Notes: a model not told the origin generated them from the sequence alone. A DNA stretch of 64,000 bases from Acinetobacter defluvii (GCF_001704615.3 NZ_CP029397.2:3162001-3226000), one strand, 5' to 3'; positions 27,106 through 39,503 are shown, counted from the first letter of the stretch. A program made the numbers and translations.

Positions 27106-28686
27106 ATGATGAGTCAATCCGAAGCCAATTCTCAAGCCATTCTGCCAACTTGGGCAAATGCTGAATTATTTCAAGGCATGTTACGTGGCATTGAGCGTGA
27201 AAGTTTGCGTATGCAAAGTAATGGCTTCTTATCTCAGGCAGATCATCCCAAAACTTTGGGTTCTGCGTTGACGCATCCGTATATTACGACTGATTATTCA
27301 GAAGCGTTGATGGAATTTATCACGCCACCAAAAGCGAGCATTCCTGAAGCATTAAATTATTTGGCAGATATTCATGCTGTGGTACATCGTCATTTAGAAA
27401 ATGGCGAAAAATTGTGGCCGTTGTCGATGCCTTGCATGTTGGATGATCAAGAAAAAAATATTCGTTTGGCACAATATGGTTCATCGAATATTGGCAAATT
27501 TAAAACTTTGTATCGGCATGGTTTAGGCATTCGCTATGGTCGCCGTATGCAGACCATTTCGGGTGTGCATTATAATGTGTCATTTCCTGATGCTTTATTT
27601 GAACAATTACAACAACATGAATCCAATGAAGCATTAAAAAATCTCAGTTTACAAGACTACCGCAGCCACCGTTATTTGGGCTTGGTACGTAATTTTATTC
27701 GCTTAACACCATTGGTGATGTACTTGGTGGGTGCAAGCCCTTCGGTCTGTAAATGCTTCATGACTGGACGTGAGCATCATTTATTGCCATTGATCAAAGG
27801 GACATTATTTACACCGTATGCAACAGCTTTGCGTATGGGACGTTTTGGTTATCAAAATTCTGCACAAAAACAATTGGGTATCCACTATAACAATCTTGAG
27901 TGTTATGTGGCTGAATTACAAAAAGCAGTACATACACCGTATGCTCAATTTAGCCATCTGGGTTTAAACAATGAACAAGGTGAGCCGATTCAGATCAATG
28001 ACCATGTGTTGCAAATTGAAAATGAATACTACAGCTTAGTCCGTCCAAAACAAGTACCACAAGCAGGCGAAACACCTTCAGAAGCGTTGGCAAATCGTGG
28101 TATTGGCTATGTTGAGTTACGTGCAGTCGATGTCAATCCATACGAAGCCATCGGCATCAATGAAACCACAGCAGGTTTCTTGGAAGTACTGGCGCTTTAT
28201 TGCCTTCTGAAAGACAGTCCTGAGCTTTGGGAAGAAGAACAAGACCTAATTGAACACAATCAAAATGAAGTGGTTAATCGTGGACGTGCGCCAAATGCAA
28301 CCATTCAAGAGGCTGGACAACACTATCCACTCGCACAATGGGCAGATCGTCATCTTCAAGAAATGTTGGTTTTGGCGGATGTGCTCAATCAAAGCTATGT
28401 AACCACATTGTATTCCGATGCTTTAAAAGTTATGCACGAACGTGTGCAAAATGTAGATATAACCTTGTCTGCACAAGTGATTGAGGATACTTTACAACAT
28501 GGGGGAACCTGGAGTTTTGGTAGTGCGATGGCGCATCAGCATGTAGAAAATTACCAACAACATGTATTAAGTCCTGAAACTTTAGCGTATTTTGAAGGGC
28601 TTGCAACATCATCATTGCAACAACAACAGCAACTTGAGCAAGAAACTGATTTGAGTTTTGATGATTATCTAGCTAAGTTTAGATGA
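27106..28686 (+). CDS. gshA: Glutamate-cysteine ligase
   Basis: GshA joins glutamate and cysteine in an ATP-dependent step, the first in glutathione synthesis. The 526-residue protein has the proteobacterial GshA layout: GMLRGIERESLRMQSNGFLSQ with metal-binding Glu, TDYSEALMEFITPP, YGRRMQTISGVHYNVSFPD and YVELRAVDVNPYEAIGIN. It is followed 33 bases later by dsbB, so thiol-disulfide genes share a transcript. The start MMSQ is at 27106, and the next Met codon is equally possible. Confidence 0.95.
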   Translation: MMSQSEANSQAILPTWANAELFQGMLRGIERESLRMQSNGFLSQADHPKTLGSALTHPYITTDYSEALMEFITPPKASIPEALNYLADIHAVVHRHLENGEKLWPLSMPCMLDDQEKNIRLAQYGSSNIGKFKTLYRHGLGIRYGRRMQTISGVHYNVSFPDALFEQLQQHESNEALKNLSLQDYRSHRYLGLVRNFIRLTPLVMYLVGASPSVCKCFMTGREHHLLPLIKGTLFTPYATALRMGRFGYQNSAQKQLGIHYNNLECYVAELQKAVHTPYAQFSHLGLNNEQGEPIQINDHVLQIENEYYSLVRPKQVPQAGETPSEALANRGIGYVELRAVDVNPYEAIGINETTAGFLEVLALYCLLKDSPELWEEEQDLIEHNQNEVVNRGRAPNATIQEAGQHYPLAQWADRHLQEMLVLADVLNQSYVTTLYSDALKVMHERVQNVDITLSAQVIEDTLQHGGTWSFGSAMAHQHVENYQQHVLSPETLAYFEGLATSSLQQQQQLEQETDLSFDDYLAKFR

Positions 28687-28719
28687 TGTAAATGAAATCA
28701 AAAAATTAGAGGAACAGCC

Positions 28720-29220
28720 ATGCAATGGCAGAGTTATCGCATCATTAGTGGTTTTTTATTTTTAGCAAGTGTGATTGGAATGGCATTTGCTTTGTATTTA
28801 GAGCATGTACAAGGTTTAGAGCCTTGTCCTTTATGTGTATTCCAACGGATTGGTTTGATTGGTTTGGGCTTGATTTCCCTGATCGCATTTTTACATAACC
28901 CAAAAAATAATGTTCTCAAGCGTATTTATGCTTTTTTAGGGTTGGCTGCCATCGGTTGGTCAGTTGCCATCGCAGGACGTCATGTATGGTTGCAAAATTT
29001 GCCACCTGACCAAGTTCCTAGCTGTGGTCCTGGCTTAGATTATTGGGTAGAAACACTCCCACTTAAAGCCGTGTTTGAAAATGTCCTAAAAGGTTCTGGC
29101 GAATGTGCTTTGATAGATTGGACATTTTTAGGGCAGTCTTTACCTGTATGGTCGCTGATGTTCTTTAGTGTATTAGCGTTGATCAGTTTGTGGCAATTGT
29201 TTAGAAAATATCCCGTTTAA
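28720..29220 (+). CDS. dsbB: Disulfide bond formation protein B
   Basis: DsbB is the inner-membrane oxidase that recharges DsbA and passes electrons to quinone. The 166-residue protein has four helices. The first periplasmic Cys pair is CPLC in LEPCPLCVFQR (about 32-35) and the second loop has VPSCGPGLDYW and SGECALIDW (Cys near 104 and 130). AGAGGA precedes the ATG at a good distance. Downstream of gshA; ends at a bidirectional terminator. Confidence 0.95.
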   Translation: MQWQSYRIISGFLFLASVIGMAFALYLEHVQGLEPCPLCVFQRIGLIGLGLISLIAFLHNPKNNVLKRIYAFLGLAAIGWSVAIAGRHVWLQNLPPDQVPSCGPGLDYWVETLPLKAVFENVLKGSGECALIDWTFLGQSLPVWSLMFFSVLALISLWQLFRKYPV

Positions 29221-29223
29221 AAT

Positions 29224-29255
29224 AAAAAATGCCAACTTCAATGTTGGCATTTTTT
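29224..29255. terminator. Bidirectional terminator after dsbB
   Basis: ATGCCAAC/GTTGGCAT core with six-base loop, extended by AAAAA/TTTTT on both sides. It lies between dsbB and the converging lipase gene. Confidence 0.9.
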
Positions 29256-29283
29256 ATTGATATTGTGCTGTTATGAATTTGGC

Positions 29284-30615
29284 TTAAGTTTCCACGATTC
29301 CTTGTAAACTTTCTAATTTAATTAAATATTTACGAATCTGCTCTTCTGCAATCTCATCATGATGTGGATAGAACCATTTGGCAATTTGCTCGGCTACATG
29401 TGGATGATATTGTAATTCAAAATGATTTAGACCATAAAAAACCGCTTTGTGTGATTCAGGCAATTTCAATTGGAATTTGGGGTTTGGATGTTCACCTAGT
29501 GCACTTTTGACACTGACTAAATAATCACCAATGACTTTTAAGGTACGATTCTTACGATTTTCAAACTCAAGCGTACCTGCGATTAAAAAGGTATTGATAT
29601 AAGATGGCAAAGGTGCGGGCTTACGGTTGTCATCCATCAAACCGATTCGGGCATGATTATGCTCCCAGTCATCATCACGGACACTCCCAAAACGTAAATC
29701 TAAAATCCCATTACTACGAATATTTACCACATGACTGAATAATTTGACCAATGGGAAATGTCCAATTTTATCTTGTAGTGCAAAACCAAAACGTTCCAAG
29801 ACCGCACCATGATGTGGCGAACCTAAACAGACCAAGTTTTCAACCATATGAATCCATTGATGCATATTTTGTTTGCCATAAAATAATGCACTACGAGAAA
29901 CCAATCCCCCCATACTATGCCCGATCAAATCAATACTGGTGATACGTGGATTATTTTTAACCAAGTCTTCAAGCATAGTGGCTAAAGAGCGACCATTGGC
30001 AGAAATACGGCGACCTGTATTATAGTGAACATACAGCATGGTGTTATTGTCACGCTGGGCAAGCAATTTTTCCCCAATTCCGCCATTACCACGATTACTC
30101 CAATCCAAATGATTCATGCATAACCCGTGCGAAAAAATCACCATACGTCCTGCTAAGTCCCCTTGTTGTACCGCACCATAATGGTCATACAACACGGTAG
30201 ATAAAGCTAAAGGATTATGGGTTGCAAGTAAGTAGTCACCTAACACACCATTTAAGGCGCTGACTAAAAAGGTTAGCGTTGGTGTTAAAGGCTTATTATG
30301 TAATTTTGGAAAATGTTCAATGACTTTACGCAAACTCGGTGCTAAAAAATAATGTCCATAATTTTGTAGTGAATTAAAACCAAATTGGTAGATTTTCTCG
30401 ACATAAGGGCGTGCTTGAAAACGCTTTGCCTTTTGCTTGCTTAAACCGAAAACACTGAGTAAAACTTCACGTTGTAAAGACTGAATCAGATCTTGTACAA
30501 CACTATTCAGTGGTGTACTGACCAATTGAGCGATGCCTTCTAGTACATCTGCCTGACTCGGAGGAGAGCGATCCCATTTACAATATGTTTCGTGTAGTGG
30601 TGTTAAACTTGCCAT
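29284..30615 (-). CDS. Lipase/PGAP1-like alpha/beta hydrolase
   Basis: A 443-residue hydrolase. The nucleophile elbow GHSMGGLVSR is at about residue 225 and the oxyanion region is MVIFSHGLCMNHLDWS near 157. The C-terminal His is in YGLNHFELQYHPHV. The size, the GHSMGG motif and the WSNRGNGGIGEKLL segment fit lipase/PGAP1-like esterases. No signal peptide is visible, so it is probably cytosolic or membrane-associated. GGAGGAT precedes ATG 30615. The substrate is unknown. Confidence 0.83.
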   Translation of the reverse strand: MASLTPLHETYCKWDRSPPSQADVLEGIAQLVSTPLNSVVQDLIQSLQREVLLSVFGLSKQKAKRFQARPYVEKIYQFGFNSLQNYGHYFLAPSLRKVIEHFPKLHNKPLTPTLTFLVSALNGVLGDYLLATHNPLALSTVLYDHYGAVQQGDLAGRMVIFSHGLCMNHLDWSNRGNGGIGEKLLAQRDNNTMLYVHYNTGRRISANGRSLATMLEDLVKNNPRITSIDLIGHSMGGLVSRSALFYGKQNMHQWIHMVENLVCLGSPHHGAVLERFGFALQDKIGHFPLVKLFSHVVNIRSNGILDLRFGSVRDDDWEHNHARIGLMDDNRKPAPLPSYINTFLIAGTLEFENRKNRTLKVIGDYLVSVKSALGEHPNPKFQLKLPESHKAVFYGLNHFELQYHPHVAEQIAKWFYPHHDEIAEEQIRKYLIKLESLQGIVET

Positions 30616-30848
30616 ATTTTGTTATCCTCCATACGATCAAACCCATAAAAAACATGCGTGAGATCAAGGCTTATATCCTTATGTCATTCTATTAATGATT
30701 TTGAAACCTATCTAGGATACTGTTTCAAGTGATAACGCAACGTTTTTTTGTCGGACAATAAAAACAGCGTTACATAATTTATAACAATTTGTGATTTATG
30801 TCACATTAGAAATTATATGAGCTTTTTTAGATTTGCAAATGGTTTTAG

Positions 30849-31427
30849 ATGAATATTATCTATTTACACGGCTTCCAAAGTAGCCCACTTTCTCTAAAAG
30901 GACAACAGCTTTACCAATATAGTCAATACATTAGTGAATGTCAGGTGCATTTGCCAGATTTAAATTGTCCTCCTAATCAAGTGACAAATTTTGTCTCTAA
31001 AATGATTGAGGAGCTAGATGATGTTGCTTTGGTCGGGAGTAGTCTAGGTGGTTTTTATGCCACACAAATTGCTGAAAATTTTAATATTCCTGCAGTATTG
31101 ATCAATCCTGCTGTACAGCCTTGGGTACTGTTTAGAACGCTTTTTGGTGTAGAACAATTGCCTTATTTTGTAAATGAACGCTGGACTTTAGATGATGCAC
31201 AGCTAATAACATTAGAACAAATGGCAATACAAAAACTTCAGTATTCAGAAAACTTTCTGGTGTTATTACAACAAGGTGATGAGGTGATTGATTACCATGA
31301 GGCAGAACAATTTTATGCGCCATCTTCTTTTATCATTACTGAAATGAATGGTAATCATGCCATGGAGAATTTTGCAGAAAAAATCCCGATGGTGATTGAG
31401 TTTTTGTCTGGTTTTTATCAACCTTAA
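30849..31427 (+). CDS. yqiA: YqiA-like alpha/beta-fold esterase
   Basis: A 192-residue esterase. MNIIYLHGFQSSPLSLKGQQ carries the oxyanion loop, VGSSLGGFYATQIAENF the nucleophile Ser (about 63), and EMNGNHAMENF the catalytic His. Length and the position immediately upstream of parE match E. coli yqiA. Enteric YqiA hydrolyses short acyl esters; the in vivo substrate is not known. The gap to parE is about 150 bases. Confidence 0.88.
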   Translation: MNIIYLHGFQSSPLSLKGQQLYQYSQYISECQVHLPDLNCPPNQVTNFVSKMIEELDDVALVGSSLGGFYATQIAENFNIPAVLINPAVQPWVLFRTLFGVEQLPYFVNERWTLDDAQLITLEQMAIQKLQYSENFLVLLQQGDEVIDYHEAEQFYAPSSFIITEMNGNHAMENFAEKIPMVIEFLSGFYQP

Positions 31428-31580
31428 TTCTAGAAAATATAGGCTTAGTTGGACTGTTATTACGTCACTGACTGTCGTATTAAGCAACGAAGATTACAAT
31501 CAAGGCTGTTTTTTTAGTAAAAATACGATACTGTACGCCCTATACTATTTTATTAAATTTGAAAAAGGGAAACTTGCAAC

Positions 31581-33461
31581 GTGACGCAATATACAGCCCA
31601 ATCTCTTGAAGTTTTATCGGGTTTAGATCCTGTACGCCGTCGTCCAGGAATGTATACCGATACCACACGTCCAAACCATTTGGCACAAGAAGTTATTGAT
31701 AATGCTGTGGACGAAGCTCTTGCAGGACATGCCAATAAAATTACGGTTACTGTTTATAAAGATGGATCATTGTCGGTAGAAGACAATGGACGTGGAATGC
31801 CAGTCGACATCCATCCAGAATATGGGCAAAGCGGGATTGAAATTATCCTCACCAAACTACACGCAGGCGGTAAATTTAGTACCGATAATTACCAATTTTC
31901 AGGTGGTTTGCATGGGGTAGGTATTTCAGTTGTAAATGCCTTGTCTGATCGTGTAGAGGTTGAAGTTCAACGCCAAGGCAATCTTTATAAAATGGTGTTT
32001 GAACATGGTGAGCCTGTTGCACCCCTTGAAGTTTTAGAAGGTAAAGCGCCTAAACGTGCATCAGGGACAATCGTTCGTTTTTGGCCTGAAGCCAAATATT
32101 TTGATTCACCAAAATTTGCACTGAAAGCTTTAAAACATAATTTAAAAGCCAAAGCGGTATTAGCTGCAGGCTTAGAAATTAATTATGTCGACCAAATCAA
32201 TGATGAAAAAATTCAGTGGCAATTTGAGAATGGTTTAGTTGACTATCTGATGGATGAAGTCCAAGACCGTGAGATTTTGCCAAATCCTGCTTTTGTCGCC
32301 AATGGTGAAGCAGAACGTGCCAGTGCTGAGTTTGCAATTTGTTGGAATATGGATGGTGGTGAACAAATTCAAGAAAGTTATGTGAATTTGATTCCGACTG
32401 CGCAAGGTGGTACGCATGTAAATGGCTTACGTTCAGGTATCACTGAAGCATTACGTGAGTTTTGTGAATTGCGTAATTTATTACCCCGTAATATGAAGCT
32501 GTCTGCCGAAGATGTATGGGATGGTGTCAATTATATTTTATCGTTGAAATTACAAGAACCACAATTTTCAGGGCAAACCAAAGAGCGCCTTTCAAGTCGT
32601 GAAGCCTCTAATATTGTGCTAAATATTGCCAAAGATGCCTTTACCTTATGGCTCAACCAAAATGCTGAAACAGCGACACAATTGGCCGAAATGGCGATTG
32701 CTAAAGCAGGTCGCCGTTTAAAAGCAGCGAAAAAAGTGGAACGTAAAAAGATCGTTTCGGGACCTGCTTTACCAGGGAAATTAGCGGATTGCGTTGGGCA
32801 TACTTTAGAAGAATCTGAGCTTTTCATTGTGGAAGGTGACTCAGCGGGTGGTTCAGCCAAACAAGCACGTGATAAAAATTTCCAAGCAATCATGCCGATT
32901 CGCGGTAAGATTTTAAATACATGGGAAGTATCTTCGGATGAAGTTTTGGCTTCTCAGGAAGTGCATGATATTGCGATTGCGATCGGGGTAGATCCAGGTA
33001 GTGATGATTTGTCAGAACTGCGTTATGGCAAGATTTGTATTCTTGCCGATGCTGACTCAGATGGTTTACATATTGCGACTTTGTTATGTGCTTTATTTGT
33101 TAAGCATTTTCCAAGTTTGGTGGAAGAAGGGCATTTATTTGTCGCCATGCCACCGTTGTTCCGTATTGATGATGCCAAAGATGTGCATTATGCCCTTGAT
33201 GAAGATGAGTTAGAAGCGATTTTAAAGAAAGTAAAATCTAAGAATCCACAAATCACACGATTTAAAGGTTTGGGAGAGATGAATGCTAGTCAGCTTCGTG
33301 AAACCACGATGGATCCAAACACTCGCCGTTTGGTGCAGTTAGACTTAGATGATAGTCAGTTTACTGCGGGCTTGTTGGATAAACTCCTTGCGAAAAAACG
33401 TTCTGCTGATCGTAAGCATTGGTTAGAACAAAAAGGTAATTTAGCGGATTTAGCCGTTTAA
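31581..33461 (+). CDS. parE: DNA topoisomerase IV subunit B
   Basis: ParE is the ATPase subunit of topoisomerase IV, which decatenates chromosomes. The 626-residue protein shows the GHKL ATPase site EVIDNAVDEALAGHANK and NGRGMPVDIHPEYG, GGLHGVGISVVNALS, a transducer domain, and the TOPRIM motif FIVEGDSAGGSAKQARD with ILADADSDGLHI. Start is GTG 31581, matching the frame and the family N-terminus TQYTAQSLEVL. parC is not in the window. Confidence 0.97.
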   Translation: MTQYTAQSLEVLSGLDPVRRRPGMYTDTTRPNHLAQEVIDNAVDEALAGHANKITVTVYKDGSLSVEDNGRGMPVDIHPEYGQSGIEIILTKLHAGGKFSTDNYQFSGGLHGVGISVVNALSDRVEVEVQRQGNLYKMVFEHGEPVAPLEVLEGKAPKRASGTIVRFWPEAKYFDSPKFALKALKHNLKAKAVLAAGLEINYVDQINDEKIQWQFENGLVDYLMDEVQDREILPNPAFVANGEAERASAEFAICWNMDGGEQIQESYVNLIPTAQGGTHVNGLRSGITEALREFCELRNLLPRNMKLSAEDVWDGVNYILSLKLQEPQFSGQTKERLSSREASNIVLNIAKDAFTLWLNQNAETATQLAEMAIAKAGRRLKAAKKVERKKIVSGPALPGKLADCVGHTLEESELFIVEGDSAGGSAKQARDKNFQAIMPIRGKILNTWEVSSDEVLASQEVHDIAIAIGVDPGSDDLSELRYGKICILADADSDGLHIATLLCALFVKHFPSLVEEGHLFVAMPPLFRIDDAKDVHYALDEDELEAILKKVKSKNPQITRFKGLGEMNASQLRETTMDPNTRRLVQLDLDDSQFTAGLLDKLLAKKRSADRKHWLEQKGNLADLAV

Positions 33462-33467
33462 AATTGG

Positions 33468-33490
33468 AAAAAGCCCGAAAGGGCTTTTTT
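33468..33490. terminator. parE terminator (shared)
   Basis: AAAAGCCC/GGGCTTTT stem with GAAA loop, U-run on the plus strand; the minus-strand PLD gene ends directly against it. Confidence 0.88.
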
Positions 33491-34194
33491 TAAATATCCA
33501 TGTTTTCAGACCATAAAAAATAGCCACCATATTGGCTTGATCTAAATTCTCCACCAATATTTTTACCTTGATCTGTTAAATAGTGTTTACCATTTTCATT
33601 CAATGTCAGGAAACCAAGTTCAACAAATTTATCTAAAAGCTCATTGGTTTTAATTTTATGTTTTGCTGCAAGTTTGGAAGAGGTTAATTTACCTATATTT
33701 TCACTTGGAGTATTTGAGTTTGGCGACTCTTCAACTTTTTCTGTTTTCACTTCATCCAATGAAATGCGGACTTCATCACTGATTCGAATAATACGCTGTG
33801 CTTCTTCATAAGCATCTTTGTATACATCAATATCATCGTCTTTTTTAATTAGAATACCCATTTCATTGTTATTTACTTGGCTAAATTCATATAAGTTTAG
33901 ACTAGAAATAATGCAACTATCTTCATTTAAATAGCATTTCGCATGAAGATTTTTGCAAAAACTAACTCGAATATAATCAAGTTGTTGCATCCACTTTATT
34001 TCATCAGGATGTAAATCACTTTTGCCATAAACGATACGAATATCAATTTTTAAACGATTTTTATCTTCTAAAAGTTCTTTAATCCGATCATTTAAACGTA
34101 AATATGGACTGATTAAAATTAAGCGTTCTTTTGCATTTTTAATCAATTCTTCTAAGAAGAAATTGGTCGCACTGGTATTTAAAAACTTTGCCAT
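33490..34194 (-). CDS. PLD-like domain fused to winged-helix-like domain
   Basis: A 234-residue protein. Residues about 1-130 form a phospholipase D fold with the single HKD-type signature HAKCYLNEDSCIISSLNLYE (H-x-K ... S-S-x-N) near 85-104, as in small dimeric nucleases and restriction-linked PLD proteins. A Ser/Asn linker follows (EESPNSNTPSEN). The last part GKLTSSKLAAKHKIKTNELL, then FVELGFLTLNENGKHYLTDQ, resembles a winged-helix domain of the type found in phage antirepressor-like proteins. No signal peptide. A plausible nucleic-acid-cleaving or binding protein; its target is unknown. Cotranscription with the upstream broken gene is possible. Confidence 0.75.
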   Translation of the reverse strand: MAKFLNTSATNFFLEELIKNAKERLILISPYLRLNDRIKELLEDKNRLKIDIRIVYGKSDLHPDEIKWMQQLDYIRVSFCKNLHAKCYLNEDSCIISSLNLYEFSQVNNNEMGILIKKDDDIDVYKDAYEEAQRIIRISDEVRISLDEVKTEKVEESPNSNTPSENIGKLTSSKLAAKHKIKTNELLDKFVELGFLTLNENGKHYLTDQGKNIGGEFRSSQYGGYFLWSENMDI

Positions 34195-34279
34195 GTGTAT
34201 CCCCCTGAAATTTTAAATTATTATGCCGCAATTAAAGCATATTTTCTGGGGATTCACTTATAGAGAAATGGATTTAAAT

Positions 34280-35020
34280 TCATTTCTCCACTTTATAGTA
34301 TGTACCACCTGCATAAACATTATGTCCAAAGCCACAACTTGATTCACCATCATCCTGTTTAACTTCAATATAATTGCCTAAATTTTGATCTACTTTAAAA
34401 TCAAGCTGAATTGTACAATCTTCATATTTATAGATTGCACGTTTTTGATTTAAAGCAAAAGTCGTATCAAATTCCCCCATATTTGGTCCATAAATAAGGC
34501 TTCTTAACCCCATATATACGCCCGAATAGCTTACGCTATAGCCTTTTTTGCCACGTTCAACTGTAATATGATCCCATTCACCAAAACCTGTATAACTGAC
34601 ATATTCACCTGATAAATCATTTGAAATTTTTGGCTTCACAAGACTTTTTAAATTAAATTGATTGGACTTTGCATTTTGGTTGATCATAAGCCATGCTCTT
34701 GCCCACATCGGCTTTCCTAATTTGGCATACGTCAGTGCCACATTGTTTTGTGCCGTAATTACATTGTTTTCAGAAAATTTAACAGTGGTTTCATCTGCAT
34801 TACTCAGACAAAAAGATGTCCAAGCTGCTTGGGTTTAAAAATGCTCTAAGGCTTTTTTATAGTTTTTTTGATCATATAATTTTTTGCCTAATGCTGCTTC
34901 AGTTTTTACTGCTTGGCATCCTTGCTGTAAGTCTTGTTGAAAAGAGGAAGATTCAGCATGGGCATTTTGAAGGACAGAAAAAGAAAATATAGCACTCGAA
35001 AAAATAATGATTTTTTGCAT
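34280..35020 (-). pseudogene. Secreted protein gene broken by one in-frame stop
   Basis: The frame runs from ATG 35020 with a signal peptide (MQKIIIFSSAIFSFSVLQNA, cut after HA) and a TPR-like helical part GKKLYDQKNYKKALEHF. Codon 62 is TAA at 34835-34837, after which the same frame stays open for 184 more codons to 34280: TQAAWTSFCLSNADETTVKF, ... YAKLGKPMWARAWLMINQNA and a C-terminal CGFGHNVYAGGTYYKVEK. The alignment of frames on both sides and the lack of other stops point to a single nonsense change (for example CAA, AAA or GAA to TAA). An internal GTG at 34741 gives only a shadow ORF. The role is unknown; the product is presumably periplasmic. Confidence 0.78.
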
Positions 35021-35098
35021 TTTTATTCAACACTAAAAATTTTAAATTGATTATTTATAGCAAAATATCTGAGTTTATACTGTCAAAATTTGAAAAGA

Positions 35099-35122
35099 CA
35101 ATGAAGCCCTTAGGCTTCATTG
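35099..35122 (-). terminator. OmpW-family gene terminator
   Basis: CAATGAAGCC/GGCTTCATTG stem with loop CTTA; T-rich on the minus strand (GTCTTTTC follows). Confidence 0.75.
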
Positions 35123-35147
35123 TTGGGAAAGTTACAGCCTAAAAATT

Positions 35148-35747
35148 TTAAAATTTATAACCCATTGTCAGTGTATAGAGCATTGGGTTGACATCACCAC
35201 TACCGACTTTAGTGCCATTAATTTCAATATCAGAATTAACATCAATATAGCGAATTTCTGTGCCTAAGCTTATATTTTTATTGATGTTATAATCCATACC
35301 AAGTGTTGCAGCATAGCCAAAAGAATTACTAATATTGAGCTTGTCATTGCTGATCAATTTTTCATTAAAATAGTAGGTATAATTGACGCCAGCACCGACA
35401 TAAGGATTGAATTTTCCATCTGGATTGAAGTTATATTGCACGCTCAAGGTTGGTGGTAAATAACGGGTATAACCAATTTTTTCACCATTCCCATAGATAC
35501 GATGCTTTGGTGCAGTTCCAACCAAGAGATCTACAGCGACATTCGGTGTGACAAAGTACAAATTGGATGCAGTTAACGCATAACTACGTGAAATACTGGT
35601 GGCTGTACCATCGTATAAATTGCCTGGGTGGTCTTTTGGCTCAATCAGCGTTACCCCTAAACGTGCTTTAAATTTACTCAGGTCTATTTCAGCATAAGTA
35701 TTTGAAAATGCAGTTAATCCTAGGCAGAGTACGATACATTTTTTCAT
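35148..35747 (-). CDS. OmpW-family outer-membrane protein
   Basis: A 199-residue barrel protein. MKKCIVLCLGLTAFSNTYA is a signal peptide; the start at 35747 has GGAGA seven bases upstream. The body shows the OmpW-type pattern KARLGVTLIEPKD, TPNVAVDLLVGTAPKH, LPPTLSVQYNFNPDGKFNPY and VGAGVNYTYYF, ending in MLYTLTMGYKF. OmpW proteins form small eight-stranded channels for hydrophobic or cationic compounds. Single gene with own terminator. Confidence 0.88.
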   Translation of the reverse strand: MKKCIVLCLGLTAFSNTYAEIDLSKFKARLGVTLIEPKDHPGNLYDGTATSISRSYALTASNLYFVTPNVAVDLLVGTAPKHRIYGNGEKIGYTRYLPPTLSVQYNFNPDGKFNPYVGAGVNYTYYFNEKLISNDKLNISNSFGYAATLGMDYNINKNISLGTEIRYIDVNSDIEINGTKVGSGDVNPMLYTLTMGYKF

Positions 35748-36246
35748 TGTCATCTCCATGAATATCAAAAAACAACGATGGATTCCTTATCGTTGTGCGT
35801 TTAGATAATCAAGAAACATGCCAGAAATTTTATTTAATAAAAATCAGTAGCTTATATTTTGTATAAGACAATTCTCTAAAAAATAATTCAGCAATTGCTG
35901 AAAGTAAAATTTTTATTTTCATGCTTTGCTGAATTTAAAAAATCAAATCATATCAGTATCTAATACGAGCTGCATCAAAATTAAATCACGCTATAGTTCG
36001 TTTTTTATACAAAAAATAGTATAAACCAAAGTTTAATGCAGCGTAATTTAAAATCGGAACAATCAAATCAATTAAAAATAAAAATAAAAATAAAAATAAT
36101 TTTCATAAAGTGCCAGACAACTTGATTTTTCAATACAAACAACTCAAACCTGCTGAAATAGAAGTGATACCATCTCAATTTATTTATTTTCACTGGTTCC
36201 GCAATAGGTATAAATTTTATTATTTCCTTTATTCTTTTATCCCCAT
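35748..36246. other. 500-bp gap before the rrn terminator
   Basis: Contains the OmpW gene's leader, a palindrome TTCAGCAATTGCTGAA (35887-35902), and a wider inverted repeat AATTCAGCAA/TTGCTGAATT (35885-35894 with 35927-35936). A short AAAAAT tandem run lies at 36073-36098. No gene seen. Confidence 0.5.
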
Positions 36247-36282
36247 AAAAAAACACCCTCTGTCTTCTGACAGAGGGTGTTT
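36247..36282 (-). terminator. rrn operon terminator
   Basis: A 14-bp perfect stem AAACACCCTCTGTC/GACAGAGGGTGTTT (36251-36264, 36269-36282), loop TTCT, with an A-run that reads as U on the minus strand. It lies about 10 bases after 5S. Confidence 0.95.
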
Positions 36283-36292
36283 TAGATTTAAA

Positions 36293-36407
36293 AGCTGGCG
36301 ATGACTTACTCTCACATGGGTAACCCCACACTACCATCAGCGCAAAGAGGTTTCACTTCTGAGTTCGGGAAGGGATCAGGTGGTTCACTCTTGCTATTGT
36401 CGCCAGC
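36293..36407 (-). rRNA. rrf: 5S ribosomal RNA
   Basis: A 115-nt sequence opening GCTGGCGACAATAGCAAGAG and closing ATCGCCAGC, with the conserved CCCGAACTCAGAAGTGAAAC arm. Its ends pair perfectly (GCTGGCGA/TCGCCAGC). Confidence 0.95.
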
Positions 36408-36570
36408 AAACTGTTTATGATTAATCACTTGGTCTTAATTACGATGCTTTGTGCTTCGATGTGCCTAGCTTTGGTCAAATGAGTTATTAACAGAAATTTA
36501 TTTGAGTTGGATATTTTAACTAGCTTTTTCACTAAATCAAGTATTTTGCATTGAATTTATCGAAACATAC

Positions 36571-36587
36571 AACTGTTTGGGTGTTGT

Positions 36588-36596
<9 letters not shown>
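36571..36596. other. 3' arm of the 23S processing stem
   Basis: AACTGTTTGGG and TGTTGTATAGTCAAG here pair with CTTGACTATACAACC and CCAAACAGTcGTT at 39475-39503, giving a long helix that joins both ends of 23S, as used by RNase III. Confidence 0.85.
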
Positions 36597-39474
<2,878 letters not shown>

Positions 39475-39480
<6 letters not shown>

Positions 39481-39503
39481 ATACAACCCCAAACAGTCGT
39501 TAA
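39475..39503. other. 5' arm of the 23S processing stem
   Basis: Partner of the arm at 36571-36596; CTTGACTATACAAC pairs exactly with GTTGTATAGTCAAG. Confidence 0.85.

Noticed and set aside
34280..34741. Independent gene starting at GTG 34741
   Set aside because: It begins in the middle of the longer frame shared with 34835-35020 and lacks a signal peptide or ribosome site.
36073..36098. AAAAAT tandem run upstream of the rrn terminator
   Set aside because: Low-complexity A/T DNA with no associated gene or structure.
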